From assembly GCA_014529385.2 (NCBI GenBank), contig CM043953.1, forward strand, positions 67,080,372 through 67,144,371: a stretch of 64,000 nucleotides of DNA. Direction: 5' to 3'. The notes under the pieces are model-generated. The model made no database searches. It had not been told where the DNA came from and saw only the letters and a list, made by a program, of their open reading frames with translations. This DNA comes from Adiantum capillus-veneris (Eukaryota; Streptophyta; Polypodiopsida; Polypodiales; Pteridaceae). Position numbers and translations under genes: made by a program. This document shows positions 35,140 to 46,415 of this stretch, piece after piece; positions within the stretch are counted from its first letter, which is position 1; every line of letters begins with the position of its first letter.

Positions 35140-35151
35140 TGGTATCAGAGC
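35140..35151 (+). other. Gypsy primer-binding site (initiator tRNA-Met)
   Basis: TGGTATCAGAGC one base after the LTR end. It is the same tRNA as the nested copia uses. Confidence 0.95.
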
Positions 35152-35540
35152 TCAAGGTTTCTCTTTTCTTGCTCAAGAAGGGAGGTCCTCAAGCTAGCTA
35201 CAAATGGTTGATATTATTAATTTCCTGTGAGTAAGTAGAATAGGGATTTTTCAGCCTTACAGTGCGCCTGCCTTTGTGCAGCTAACGGGGCATCACCGTC
35301 GAGAGCTATGGTCTTAATAGTGGAGTCCTACGGGGCTTGCCTACGGCTTAACCACTATTGAGCTATTAGAAGCTTGACAGGAGCCGGTGCTGTTTTGGTG
35401 TTGAAAGACCCTCTCTTCTATTCCTTGCAATGAATGGTATTCGAGCCGCGGGTACAGTAGCTTGAGTGCGTTTTCTAAAGGGGTAAAGAGGAGTAGCAAC
35501 TAGGGCTTGAAGTGCCAAAGTACACCTAAAAGTTGTTAGA

Positions 35541-37536
35541 ATGGCTGACAATAGTAAAGAGAGTGAAATTAATGTTGATAACTTTGATTTTGCTCATGAG
35601 CAAGCTACTAATGATGATTCAATGCTTGTTAACTATCTTGTTTCTAAGCTTCAACAAGCCATGGGCAATCCATCTCTCCAAAGTGAAGTGCAACGGCAGC
35701 TCCGTGCTCACGGGATTCTTCAAGCTAATCACCATGACGAGAGAACACCTAGGAAGCCTCCTTGTGAGACTACCAAAAGAGGTCTCTCTCCGATTCGGGA
35801 AGAAGAAGAGAATCCTCATGAAGGGCTCAAGAATTTACTTCTTGATGATGTATCTCCTTCCCAAAGGAGAACTCAAGAGCCTCCACTGAAAGAACGAGAA
35901 AGAAGAGAGTCTCCCACCACCTCGACGGAGATGGCTCCACGAAGACGGCGGGCTAAACGCTCTCCATCACCACCAAAGCGGAGAAGACCATCATATTCTT
36001 CTCCCCACCACAATTCAAAGAGGGATGATAAAAAGCAAGAGAAGAAAAAGGCGAGAAAGAGGACACCCTCTTCTCCATCTTCTTCATCCTCTTCCTCTTA
36101 TGAAAGCTATGGTGAAGACGACAAAGATCAAGACAAGAAAAAGGCTCCACCTTCTTCAAATTCTTCACCTTCTGAAGAAAGTAATGGTGCAACCTTTGAA
36201 CCATCAAAAAGAAGAGGCCATAGGAAATCCTATGCTGCATGGAAGAGGTCGTCCAAGTTGAAGAAATTGAAAGAGGGAGGGAAGAGCATCTCTTTCCTTA
36301 CCTATGATGGTACCTTTGGTGCTACGGACAAAGTCTTGGCCTTTATCCAACAATTCGATGCGGCGTTTGGAGATGATGGCTTCACAGAGTCCTCTAAGCT
36401 ATGCCATGTAGCTATGCACTTTCAAAAGTCCGCCAGACAATGGTGGTCTAGCCTACGAGCCAATGGTGAAGCTCCACGAACATGGAAAGCTTTAAGAGCT
36501 TCCATTATGAAGCAGTTTTTGGCCACCGATGCCAAAGACAAAGTACTCACCGAATGGCGAAGCTTAAAGCTCTCTCCCAATGAATCTATCCACAAATATG
36601 TAGAAAAGTTTTGGGACCTACAACTCAAAGCCTCTGTCTTCAAAAAGTTGGATTTTGGAGAGCAAAAGCAACAATTTTGTGCGGGATTAACCGAAGAAAT
36701 GGCGGAGTATGTCAACTCCCAAAGGCCACGCACCATATCGGCGGTAATACACCATACTATGGTGTCCTCTCGAATCAATTTCCAAACGGGGGTTAAAAGA
36801 AATAATAAACCCCCTGGAAAACAAGGGTTCCAATGAGCCTAAGGGGAAGGACAATGTCAAAAAGTCTCCTAAGGGAAACTCCAACAAAGCTAAAGAGAAG
36901 GGAGTTTACAAAGGTAAGAATAAACTCTCTCCTGAAGAGCTCGAGCGTTATCGTAAAGATAACCGGTGTTTCAAGTGCGGCGAACAAGGGTATGCGTACC
37001 GCGCTTGTCCCCAAAACAACCGCCAAGATCCTCCTAGAGCTTCCTTGTTTGAAATCCAAGAGGAGGAGACTCACCAAACTCACCACAAAGGATCTCCTCT
37101 ATGCCATGCTTGGGGAAAGGTAAGAGAACATGATGATTTTATTCTCTTTGACCCTGGTTCTACTCACAATTTTATATCTATAGAGTTGGCCACCAAGCTA
37201 GGAGTACAATCCTACGAGATGGGAGATGTCCTACCCGCAGACAGTGCCTTCAAGGGGCAAGAAGCTTCAGTCACTCCCTTAATCGGGAAATTGAGGCTTC
37301 ATGTCCAAGGCTATGTGGACAAAGAGGACTTCTTTATCTCTCCTCTCAAGCATGAGGATGTAATCCTAGGGGCACCATGGTTTGACCCCCTGGCTGCCGA
37401 TGTTAAATTTCCTGAAAGGAGAATCTCCTTTAAGTTCAGGGAAAAAGACATGTATATAGATGCTAAGGAAATGGGTAACCCCATCTTTCAACAAGTCAAT
37501 AAAGAGCTCTATTTCCGTGTACATGATTTTTGTTAA
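35541..37536 (+). pseudogene. Gypsy gag and protease (one frameshift between them)
   Basis: The gag frame 35541-36836 (431 codons) has a long Arg/Ser/Lys-rich, low-complexity N-terminal part (about residues 80-240) and then a Retrotrans_gag domain with VAMHFQKSARQWWSSLRANG and LSPNESIHKYVEKFWDLQLK. A one-base change near 36800 moves the reading to the frame ending at 37536. There the knuckle reads CFKCGEQGYAYRACP, with Tyr in place of the zinc-binding His. The protease reads FILFDPGSTHNFIS, with Pro where the active site normally has Ser or Thr (D-S/T-G). The later part (HEDVILGAPWF) is the typical flap/end region. Two active-site losses show that it is not functional. Confidence 0.9.
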
Positions 37537-37539
37537 AGA

Positions 37540-40422
37540 CTCTCAAAATGAACCTAATGCTTTAGCAAAAGAAAATAAAAGCAACCAAAAGGAATTAGAG
37601 TTATCCAATTTTCTCAAGGGGTTTCAAGATGTTTTTATTGACGACATCCCTTGTGAGCTACCTCCTAAATGAGGTAATGATGACCATGCAATTGAACTTC
37701 TTCCAGGAAGTTCACCGCCTAATAAACCTCCTTATAGAGTTTCTCAAGCTCAACAAGAGGAGATTATGCGGCAAGTGCATGAGTTAGTTGAGAAGGGTAT
37801 GGTTAGGCCAAGCTCATCTCCATTTTGCTCACGTGTGCTATTAGTGCAAAAGAAAGACGGCACATATCGTATGTGTGTCGACTATAGAGCACTAAATAGG
37901 ATCACTATGAAGAATAGGTTTCCCGTTCCACGGGTAGAATACCTATTTGATAAGCTACAAGGATCGACCTACTTCAGTAGGTTTGACCTAAAAAGTGGCT
38001 ATCATCAAATAAGGATAGTTGATCAAGACATTGTAAAGACCGCATTTCGTACTACATTTGGTCTTTACGAATACATTGGTCATGCCTTTTGGCTTGACCA
38101 ATGCACCAGCCACATTCAACCGCTTGATGGAGAAGCTGTTCAGGCCTCATCGAACCTTCACTGGAGTGTTCTTTGATGATATTATCATCTACTCTAATTC
38201 ATTGGAGGAACACAAGAAACACCTCCAGGTAATATTTCAAGTTTTAAGAGAGAATAAACTTTATGTTAATCGAAAGAAAAGTGAATTTTTCTTGCAAGAG
38301 ATTCAGTATTTAGGTCACATTATCTCTCAAGATGGCATCCAAATGGATCCATCCAAGTTAGAGGTAATAAAAGGATGGCCTAAACCAAGGAATCTTCATG
38401 AACTAAGAAGCTTCATAGGTATGTGTGCATACTATAGACGCTTCATAGAAAAGTTCTCACAAATTGCGGGACCATTACATAACCTAACAAAGAAAAGCGT
38501 TAGGTATACATGGTCTGCTAAGGAGAACAATGCTTTCGAAAAGCTTAAAGAAAAGCTTATCTCTCAACCTGTGCTTACACTACCGGATCTCTCAAAACCA
38601 TTTGAGGTCCAATGCGATGCTTGTGGTGATTGCCTTGGAGATGTTTTTCTCCAAGAAGGGCACGCCATAGGCTATGAGAGTCGAAGACTCGACCCTGTTG
38701 AGCAATCTCTAGGCATATACGAAAAGGAACTCCTTGCAGTTCTGCATGCCTTAGACTCATGGAAGCACTATTTATTGGGGACTCCTTTCATTCTGCGAAC
38801 GGATCACCAAAGTCTTAAGTACTTCATGACGCAGACGGAGCTCTCCGACAAACAAATGAGGTGGGCAAATTTCCTTTCGCAATTTCATTTTCATATTGCT
38901 CACATTGCTGGCAAGCATAATCAAGTAGCCGATGCACTCTCAAGACGACCGAGAGTGAATGCGGTTTCCATAGCAACTCACAATGATCTATCTTCAATGA
39001 TAGATGAGTATGCTATTGATCCCGATTATAGAGATGTGATTTCAGCACTTGCATTAGGGAAGAAAGAAGAACCATTTACTTTACAAGATGGTTATCTTCT
39101 CTATGGAAATAGACTATGCGTTACTAACCCCCTGCGTGAGAAAATAATGTATGAATCTCATGCTCCCCCGTATGCGGGGCATAGAGGGATTCAGTCTACC
39201 TTAAAGGGAATTGAAACATATTTCTATTGGCCTACCATGAAAGTGAACATACAAGAGTATGTTTCCAAATGTGTGGTATGTCAAAAGACCAAATTTGATA
39301 GAGGGAAGCAACCTGGATTGCTTCAACCCTTGCCAATCCCTAATTCACCATGGGAGAGCATATCCATGGTTTGTATCTTTGGATTGCCTAAGTCTATCCA
39401 TGGGAATATGGACGATAGTAGACAGGTTTAGTAAACAAGCTCATTTTATACCTGTCAAAAAGACTATCAAAGCCCATCAAATGGAAACCCTCTTCATTTC
39501 ACAAATTTTCAAATACCATGGCTTGCCAATGTCCATAGTGTCGGATAGAGATCCTAGAATGACCAGTAATTTCTGGAAGGGTCTCTTTGAGAATTTAGGG
39601 ACAAGGCTAAATTTCTTTTCGGCCTATCATCCACAAACAGATGGCCAAAGTGAAATAGCTAACCTAACCATTCTCGATCTACTAAAAGCCTATGTAATGG
39701 AAGTAGATCAAAGATCCCAATGGGAGAAGTACTTACCCTTAGTGGAGTATGCTTACAATAACACTGTACATACTTCCACGGGAAAAGCACCTTTCGAGGT
39801 AATTGAGGGAAGACCAAAAAGTCCCTTGCTACTTAAGGTACATGGGAAGATCTTCGCTGCAGATGAGTATAACCGAGACCTACAAGAATCTTTCCAAAAG
39901 ATCAAGGATGCTATCTCTATCTCACAGCAAAGGCAAAAGGCTGCTGCTGACAAGCACAGAAGAGCCCAAGCCTTTAAAGAAAACGATTGGGTCTTGTTAA
40001 AGTTTCCCAAGGCTCGATTAAGGCACACGACGGGCAAGAATCCTACGGGCCACCAAAAGTACTATGCTAAACTAGCAAAAAGGTACTATGGTCCCTTCTA
40101 GATTCTTAGGCCAATCAAAGACATGGCCTATCAACTTAAGTTGCCCAATCATTGGCTCATACACAATGCTTTTCATGTGAGCCTATTAAAGCCTTACAAA
40201 GGAGAGCCACCTCAAGAACCAACTATTGAAGAGCCACCGGAGATCGAGGACCAAGAGGAGGTGCTGCAGCCCGAGTCCATTCTCCGACATGAAGACAAGG
40301 TATTAAGAGGCGGTAAGACTATCCGACGATATCTTATTAAGTTTAAGAATTATCCTTTTGAAGATGCTAGATTGATGCAAGGCATACAATTAAAGGATAA
40401 CCTAAACCTTGTCAATGCTTAA
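37540..40422 (+). pseudogene. Gypsy pol: RT, RNase H, integrase, chromodomain-like tail
   Basis: RT starts near 37766 (VEKGMVRPSSSPFCSRVLLV; YRMCVDYRALNRITMKNRFP; FFDDIIIYSNS). RNase H has VQCDACGDCLGDVFLQEG and LRTDHQSLKYFMTQ. Integrase has the HHCC finger (HAPPYAGHRG..CVVCQKTK), SDRDPRMTSNFW and YHPQTDGQSEIANLT. The tail ends YLIKFKNYPFEDARLMQG, chromodomain-like. Damage: TGA at 37670, frame changes near 38080 and 39370, TAG at 40099. The first integrase Asp is missing (SMVCIFGLPK where SMDFI is usual). A complete gypsy pol order, but inactive. Confidence 0.9.
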
Positions 40423-40796
40423 AATGCTTCCCAAGAGTTAGAAAATGTACAAAATGTTAAAAATGAACAAAGTTTTTGTCTTATAAGACTATCTTTTTCT
40501 TTATTTGTGCACAAAAATAAAGTAGTATGCATGCTTAGATCAAGTTTGTGGAGACGACGTCTCCCAAACACCAAGTAGATCTTGTCACTCTACTATGGAA
40601 GACTGATAGGACTGATGTGTAGACATGCTTGCGGCAACCTCAGGCTCTCAAGCGCCAAATGGACTAGTCATCCATTATTGAATGATGTCGTAGGGTAACA
40701 TAGGGATCCTCTACCCACTAAGAAAAGGACTCATGAATATGATTTATCTTCTCTACACCATAGTCGAGGACGACTATGATTTCAAGAGAGAGGTAA
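40423..40796 (+). other. Gypsy 3' untranslated region
   Basis: Non-coding, collinear with 131-491 of copy 1. It ends in the purine-rich TTTCAAGAGAGAGGTAA directly before the 3' LTR, the likely polypurine tract. Confidence 0.8.
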
Positions 40797-42385
40797 TGTC
40801 ATAATAATCAATATCTAATTCTCCTTAATGATTTTCTCATATTAAACGGATCATTTAATGTGGGGAGGTACCAGGGGAGAAAAAGCTAGAATATTGGTTA
40901 AGCTAGCAGACCGGCCACAGTAGGGATCCAAAGGAGGGAAAATAGGGATCAAAAAGGGGGGGCCATCTGCAAAAGAGCCATGTGCAACAATGGGCTAAAA
41001 AGACCCTAAGGTTCAGCCCATTAAGACTTCCAAAATGCTAAGGTTCCAAAATTCAAAGGTTGTGTCCAAAGGTCAACCCTAGGGAAAATTGGATTCTTAG
41101 TGTGTGTACAAAACTCTTCTTCAAAGCCTACAAAGGAGGGGATGAGCCCATTTAGTAGGGGATGAGAGAGAAAGCCACACACACACACACAGGCTCCCTT
41201 TACACAAAGGGAATTAGGGACACATGTCAGCTCCCTAGGCCAGATGCCCACAAGGTGTGCCCAATTCCTATTGGAAGACCCTTGAAGTGGACCAATGAGA
41301 ATTAAGCTAGACTAAATTTAGTTTAATTAATTTAAAAACATTTTATAAAAGAAACCAATGAGAATTAGGTCTCATGGAGACTATTGGGCAGTCTCCCAAG
41401 GGGTCCAATGAGCATTCAGGAGCCCAATGGCTTGCCTGATTCCTATTGGCTAGGAGAAAAAGGGGTCCAATGAGAGTTTAGTTTAATTATTTAATTACCT
41501 AAAGCTCTCACAAAAGGGGAAAGGGGGACAGATGTCAGAAGGCTATCACTTATGCTGCTTAACACCCATTGGCTTGACTTGGGGAGGTCCAATGAGGCAA
41601 AAGCCAGACCAATTTAGCAGGAAGGGCTCGCCCAAGAGAGAGAGGGGGCTGATTTTTGCTTGGCATCGACACACACACACTCACACTTGACCATGTGTGA
41701 AGAAAGAATACTCTTTCTCCTCCCAAGCTTTAATGGAGAGCTCATCACCTACTCCAAGCTTGTGAGATAGAAGCCTACATCAACACTCTCTTGGCATGTG
41801 GATGCAAATCCAACCAAGAGCCAAGCTTCAATGCATGCTCATATTCTCTACCAAGCTAATTACTAAGCTAAGCTATGCTAATATGAGTGATTATGTGAGG
41901 AGATGTACATCTTTCTCGTAAGATACTCCTTCCTCCTCTCAATCTACTCTCAGACCCTGCTAGCTCTCACCATCTTCGAAGGTGTGTGAGGTCTTGGGTC
42001 TGAGAACGGGGATAATTCAAGTTGTGTTTGATTAAGTGTTTTGCTTAGTGCATGAAGCTTCCATCTTCATTGCACTAGCTAGTCTTGAAGGAACACAAAG
42101 AATTTTATTGTACAATGTCTCTCTTGATGGGAGAAACCATAATACAAAGCCTTTTGGAGGGGGGACCGGCTCCATGCAAATCCGGTCCTCAACTGTTGTC
42201 AATAGCTTAATTTCTCTCTCTTTTGAAAGTATTGTTGATGCTATCTAACTAGGTGTTATGCTTTTCGTTTCTCTCTCCACCCAAGCACTCTTGTAATTCT
42301 CATTAGGAATCTATTCTAATGAAATGCCCACTATGTTCATGCTAATTTCCGCTACACATAAGTTATTAGACCATTAAATGTTACA
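40797..42385 (+). repeat. 3' LTR of gypsy copy 2
   Basis: 1589 bp, TGTCATAATAATC...AAATGTTACA, uninterrupted. Followed by the duplication TACCT and then 8 bases to the tnp2 splice acceptor. Confidence 0.95.
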
Positions 42386-44489
42386 TACCTCTTGGCAGGA
42401 TTGGCAACATCTGGACATAGTGCGTGTCCCACTTGTGGCCCTTCCTTTGTGACAGAGAGACCTCCTCTTCTTGGGAAGGTGATCTATCCCAACAACCATC
42501 GCTTCCTACCTCCTTCACGTTGTAGATATGCTCCCCCTATCAATGGAGGGCAGCCATTGCATTGGAACATGGCTGATTGGGCGAAGCATTGGGAGGAGCA
42601 TCATGGTACCTCACCGCCTCCCAATGGGTTGCTAAAGGGTATGTCGAGGTACTCAATCTTCTTGTTGCTCCCCTATTGGGCTTCGTTGAAAATTCAGCAC
42701 TTATTGGACCCTATGCATGTATTAAAAAATGTTGGGCAAGCTATATGGGATCACATAATTGGCAAGAAGGATTCATTGGGTGCTAGGGAAGATTTAAGAG
42801 CCATTAGACGTCTCCCCCCTTCAGCCACGCCCCGCTTGGGGGAGCGGAGAAAGATGATTCTCCCAAAAGCACCGTGGATAATGTCAAAGGCAGAGGAAGA
42901 GCGGACAAAGCAAGTTATTGCATCCATCAGAACTCCAATGGGATATATGCGGTCACTCAAAGGTGCTTTCACAAAAACCAAAAACGGTGGCTCCACTCAA
43001 TTGTATGGATTGAAATCCCATGATTGGCATAAAATCGTTCAGGTAAGAGTAGAACAATTTGTGGTGTCTATGTGTTATATATAGGTTGACATTCACTAAG
43101 ATGTTTTATTGCTTGTAGTTTGTACTTCCCATAACTATTAGTGGTTATGGGGACACTAAGGTGAAGGCTGCAATATTCAAAGTGGGTGAGATTGTGAGGT
43201 AATGGGTTTTTTCAAGTACTATATCATGTTGTGCATGCATGAACTTTGGAATTTTTTTTCATCTACTATATAAAGTTTGCCCTGTAGATTTGTGAGCTCC
43301 AAGGAGATAGAAGTAGAAGCCATACCAGTACCCCATCAACTAGCAGTAGAGGCAGTGTGTGCTATTGAGGATGCATTCCCACGTACAATCCTTGTTAGTC
43401 AAATACACCTATTGCTTCACCTTGTTGAGGAGATTGCCATTTGTGGGGTGGTTCACTCTAGATGGATGTTCTTCTTGGAGAGATTATTGAAGACTTTAAA
43501 GGATTTTGTTAGATTGAGGTCACAACCGGAGGTATGCAAAATAAATACAATATAGATAGCATTTAAACGCTATGGAGTTACTAATAAAAATATGTGGTTT
43601 TAATGTTTTCAGGCGAGCATGGCAGAAGGTTGGGTGGTTCAAGAGGCATTTGTGTATGTCTCACAGTATCTCATCACAGTGGATCCATCATTGCCTCGTC
43701 TGTGGAGTGAAGAAGAGGATCCTAGGAAGCACTCAACCATTCCCAGTGGAAAAGGCTCACTCTTGGTCGTGGATAGAGAGTTTCATGCCATAGTCAACAA
43801 CTACTCTTTACTCACTGCCACTATCATGACCAAATGGGTCAATATGTACTTGGAAGCCTGCGCAGCTAGAGAAAGGGATAGAGATACATGGAAGAGGTCC
43901 CATGGCGGTAGACGTGCACCTCCTTTTCCTAAAGAGCTTGCAAAATATCCTCACTTGATTCAAGTAGAGTGGATCCATAATGCCATGACCAATGCCAAAG
44001 CACAAGGAGAACAAATAAGCCCTAAAGAATGGGAGTATGCGCGAGGATGCTTGCGCAAGGTGACTGTGTATATGCTAGGTATGCATGTATGAAAATCACT
44101 TAATGAAATGCGATGTAACCTCTTATGCATTGTGATTGTAGGGTCTCATTTTCAACTCCATTTGGTCCGAAGGCCGACTTTTTTGCACCCGCAAGATAGA
44201 TGAGCATTGGACCACTAATGATTGTGGCGTGATGGGAAACTTTGACACAACAACAGATGAGGTCAGATAGTGTGGTACTATAGAGAGAATAATCAAAGTG
44301 GATTTCAGATCTTTTCACAAAATCCTCTTTGAGTGTCGATGGTTTGCGGGTGAGGTCAAAAGACATGAAAATGGGCTCATTATGGTGGATTCCACCCAAT
44401 TCCATCGGGGAAAAACTGACAACTTGGTGTATCCTAGTAGTTGCGAGCAGGTAATTTAGGCTATGTGCAATTAACTTAAATTAAACATT

Positions 44490-46415
44490 TAAGCACCATT
44501 GTCTCTGTCGTAGATCTTGCCCAATGGCTTTGTACTCCTCATCTCCATTTGAAAATTGTACTTTCTTTGTTCTTCCAGAAAAATGGTAGCTCCCTACGAC
44601 ATCCTCATCATGCTCTCTGTCTTCCACCTGTATTACCTCTGTCTTTAAGCTTTCTCCTTCAGATTACGGGCGAGTGGTGTCAACAAGAGTTTGCCTCTTT
44701 TTGTTGATGATATCAATGATCTCCTTGTGAAACTCGCGCTTGGCTATGCCAAGGACTTCTCCCAAGGTAAACTCTATTTTGCTATTCAAAATTCTTTCTT
44801 CTAGAACTTTCTTTAAGTCTGTAGCAGTCTCAATATCAGACTGTAACTTATAAGTTGGAGTTTTAGGCTTACCTTTTGATGACTCCTTTTTCCTCCCAGT
44901 TGTAATTTCTTCCATAGTCACTTCAGGTGGGGGTGCTTCTTGTGTTGGAGGCACTCGAGGAGGTATTGTATCGCTTCTTCTAGTAATTCTTTTTGATGGT
45001 CCTTTGTCATAACTCTCTCACCTGCGCTTTTCTTCCACAAAAACTTCGTTTTTTTGACATTTTGCAATATAGGCATGTACTGACAAGGAGTCCACAGGAT
45101 CATTCCATCCTGTTTCTAGACGAATACAGTAACATGCTTCATGTAGGACTTCTCTTGTAAGCTTTCCTTTCCTTGCTAGCTCCATAGCACTTGGACACAA
45201 CTTACCATTTTCTTCAAAACTCCTCAATGGTTCAATCTTGACTGTATAAGTAGATGCCTCAGATGTAGAGATGGCATGGGTAGTGGCCATATCCTCTACC
45301 AGACTCTGCATTCCTCCTTTCCCAAAGTTAGTCCTTAAGGGTAAACCTGTCTCCCTTAAGTGAATCTTTCCATCCTTGAAGAAGACAAGATCTTTTCTCA
45401 AAGCTTCACTGAAGCTATCAGATTCTCTCCTAGCATGCTCTGTACTGTCACACCATATGCATCTATGAACAAAACCTTATTTAGGTTGTTGTTTTTGCCT
45501 TAAAGATGGTGCCAATGGTTGCCCCTTCTCTTCAAGCTTTGTAATTTTTACTTTTAAATCCCTCATACCTCTCATAAGCTCATCTATTATAGCGTCATCA
45601 ACTTTTGGAAGTATAAAGGAAGAAGGATTTACCATCTTTTCAGAAGCTGTGGAGGTAGATGGTGCACTACCAACAACCATCTTATCCCGTCTCCTTTGGC
45701 ACTTGGAAAGTAATGAAACAGCAGCTTCAACTTCGTTCCAATCTGTCTTCAGTCCCTGGTCAGCATATTTGTCCTCAAGAAGTAGCTCCAATTGTTCATG
45801 GAGCTCCTTTCCTGTTGCTTGTAAGAAGAGCTCTGTCTTTTCTGAGTCAAGTGTGGCCTTCTCTATCCTTGTGATTTGAGCATACCGTCGCTCAAAATCC
45901 CTGAGTAGCTCTGTTGTAGAGAGCCCCTCCTTCGGCCTGGCTACCCACTCCAGGAAAGTTCTCTTTGTTACTCTCTCAGAGTCCTCCATGAAATACTCCT
46001 CCTTCATCGCTAGCTTAAACTCCTCCCAATTTCTTCCATGCTCATTCCCGATTCCTCTCACATGCTCTCTAATCTCAGGAGTCACAACAAGATCAAAGCT
46101 TTGGAGCATCTCATCTTCTGGCACACGATGCAACTCCATCTCCTTTACATAGCCAAGAAGATACTTTGTCACATCTTTCCCATTAAACTGGTCCATTTTG
46201 TGCACCACTGCTTGAATAGCTTTGGTTGCTGACACTTCTCATCTTTCTGTAGCATGCTGTTGTTGCATAAACAAGGCAAATGCTTGAAACATTTGCATTG
46301 TAGTGGGAACAAACGGCATACCTAGCTGCTGCGGATGATGATCACCCATGGTTGAATTAGCTTGCAGATCCCCACTAACTCACCCTGCAAACTTCGCGTC
46401 GGGTTCACCAAAAAG
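44490..46415 (-). pseudogene. Gag-polyprotein relic of another LTR retroelement
   Basis: ATG at 46349 begins MGDHHPQQLG, with TGA at 46239-46241. The long frame 46235-45477 is gag-like (QFNGKDVTKYLLGYVKEMEL; FVVTPEI-type region; EEFKLAMKEEYFMED; RTFLEWVARPKEGLS). A stop is followed in frame by a knuckle RCIWCDSTEHARRES (last Cys lost), then SFEENGKLC and IEFTLGEVLGIAKREFHKEI, a region typically just upstream of the protease in gag proteins of this type. The reading stays coding-like to about 44500, where it meets the CACTA sequence. A possible primer site, TGGTGAACCCGACG (46410-46397), lies next to the LTR. No RT is present. Confidence 0.75.

Larger units (their letters stand above)
28053..42385 (+). 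mobile_element. Ty3/gypsy LTR retrotransposon, family A, complete (copy 2), with nested copia
   Basis: It is flanked by a perfect 5-bp duplication TACCT (28048-28052 and 42386-42390). LTR termini are TGTCATAATAATC and AATGTTACA. Without the nested copia (29329-34818 plus its 5-bp duplication) it is about 8.8 kb. Internal order: PBS, gag with Arg/Ser-rich N-terminus, CCHC, protease, RT, RNase H, integrase, then a chromodomain-like tail, which points to the chromovirus branch. It is inserted in the same direction as the CACTA transposase gene, inside its second recognised intron. Confidence 0.95.
26579..44455 (+). pseudogene. CACTA transposase (tnp2 / TNPD-like), split by a gypsy insertion
   Basis: Exons read: 26579-27171, 27246-27982, 42399-43042, 43119-43198, 43288-43531, 43613-44078 and 44142-44455, with GT-AG junctions. 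The N-terminus has PCPCVRCKC and NHIPENR..KAREVLTVLG, then DYDRIHACVNDCVLFRNEH. The core (tnp2, Transposase_21) has GLASDGVNPFGHRSTSWSTW, YNIPPWEATKKGN and MDVYLQPLFDELQELW, then across the big intron SGHSACPTCG and LLDPMHVLKNVG. A DUF4218-like domain follows (HSRWMFFLERLLKTLK; EASMAEGWVVQEAF) and a C-terminal segment with LFECRWF. Damage: frame change near 26985, TAA before KAREVL, TAG near 44270, and one base out of phase at the last junction. The last exon(s) are missing beyond 44490. It would cut and join element ends. Confidence 0.85.
22335..44490 (+). mobile_element. CACTA (En/Spm) DNA transposon, right end missing
   Basis: It begins CACTATAACATATGCGCGG at 22335, after TTA (possible 3-bp target duplication). 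Repeated TACCGCG motifs lie inside the end. It carries a minus-strand TNPA-like gene and a plus-strand tnp2 transposase, arranged divergently around a 2.2-kb repeat-filled spacer. The element is expanded by a nested gypsy (28053-42385). After the last recognisable transposase exon (ending about 44455) the sequence changes near 44490 to a minus-strand retroelement, and no matching TAGTG terminus with TACCGCG motifs was found to the right. Confidence 0.85.
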
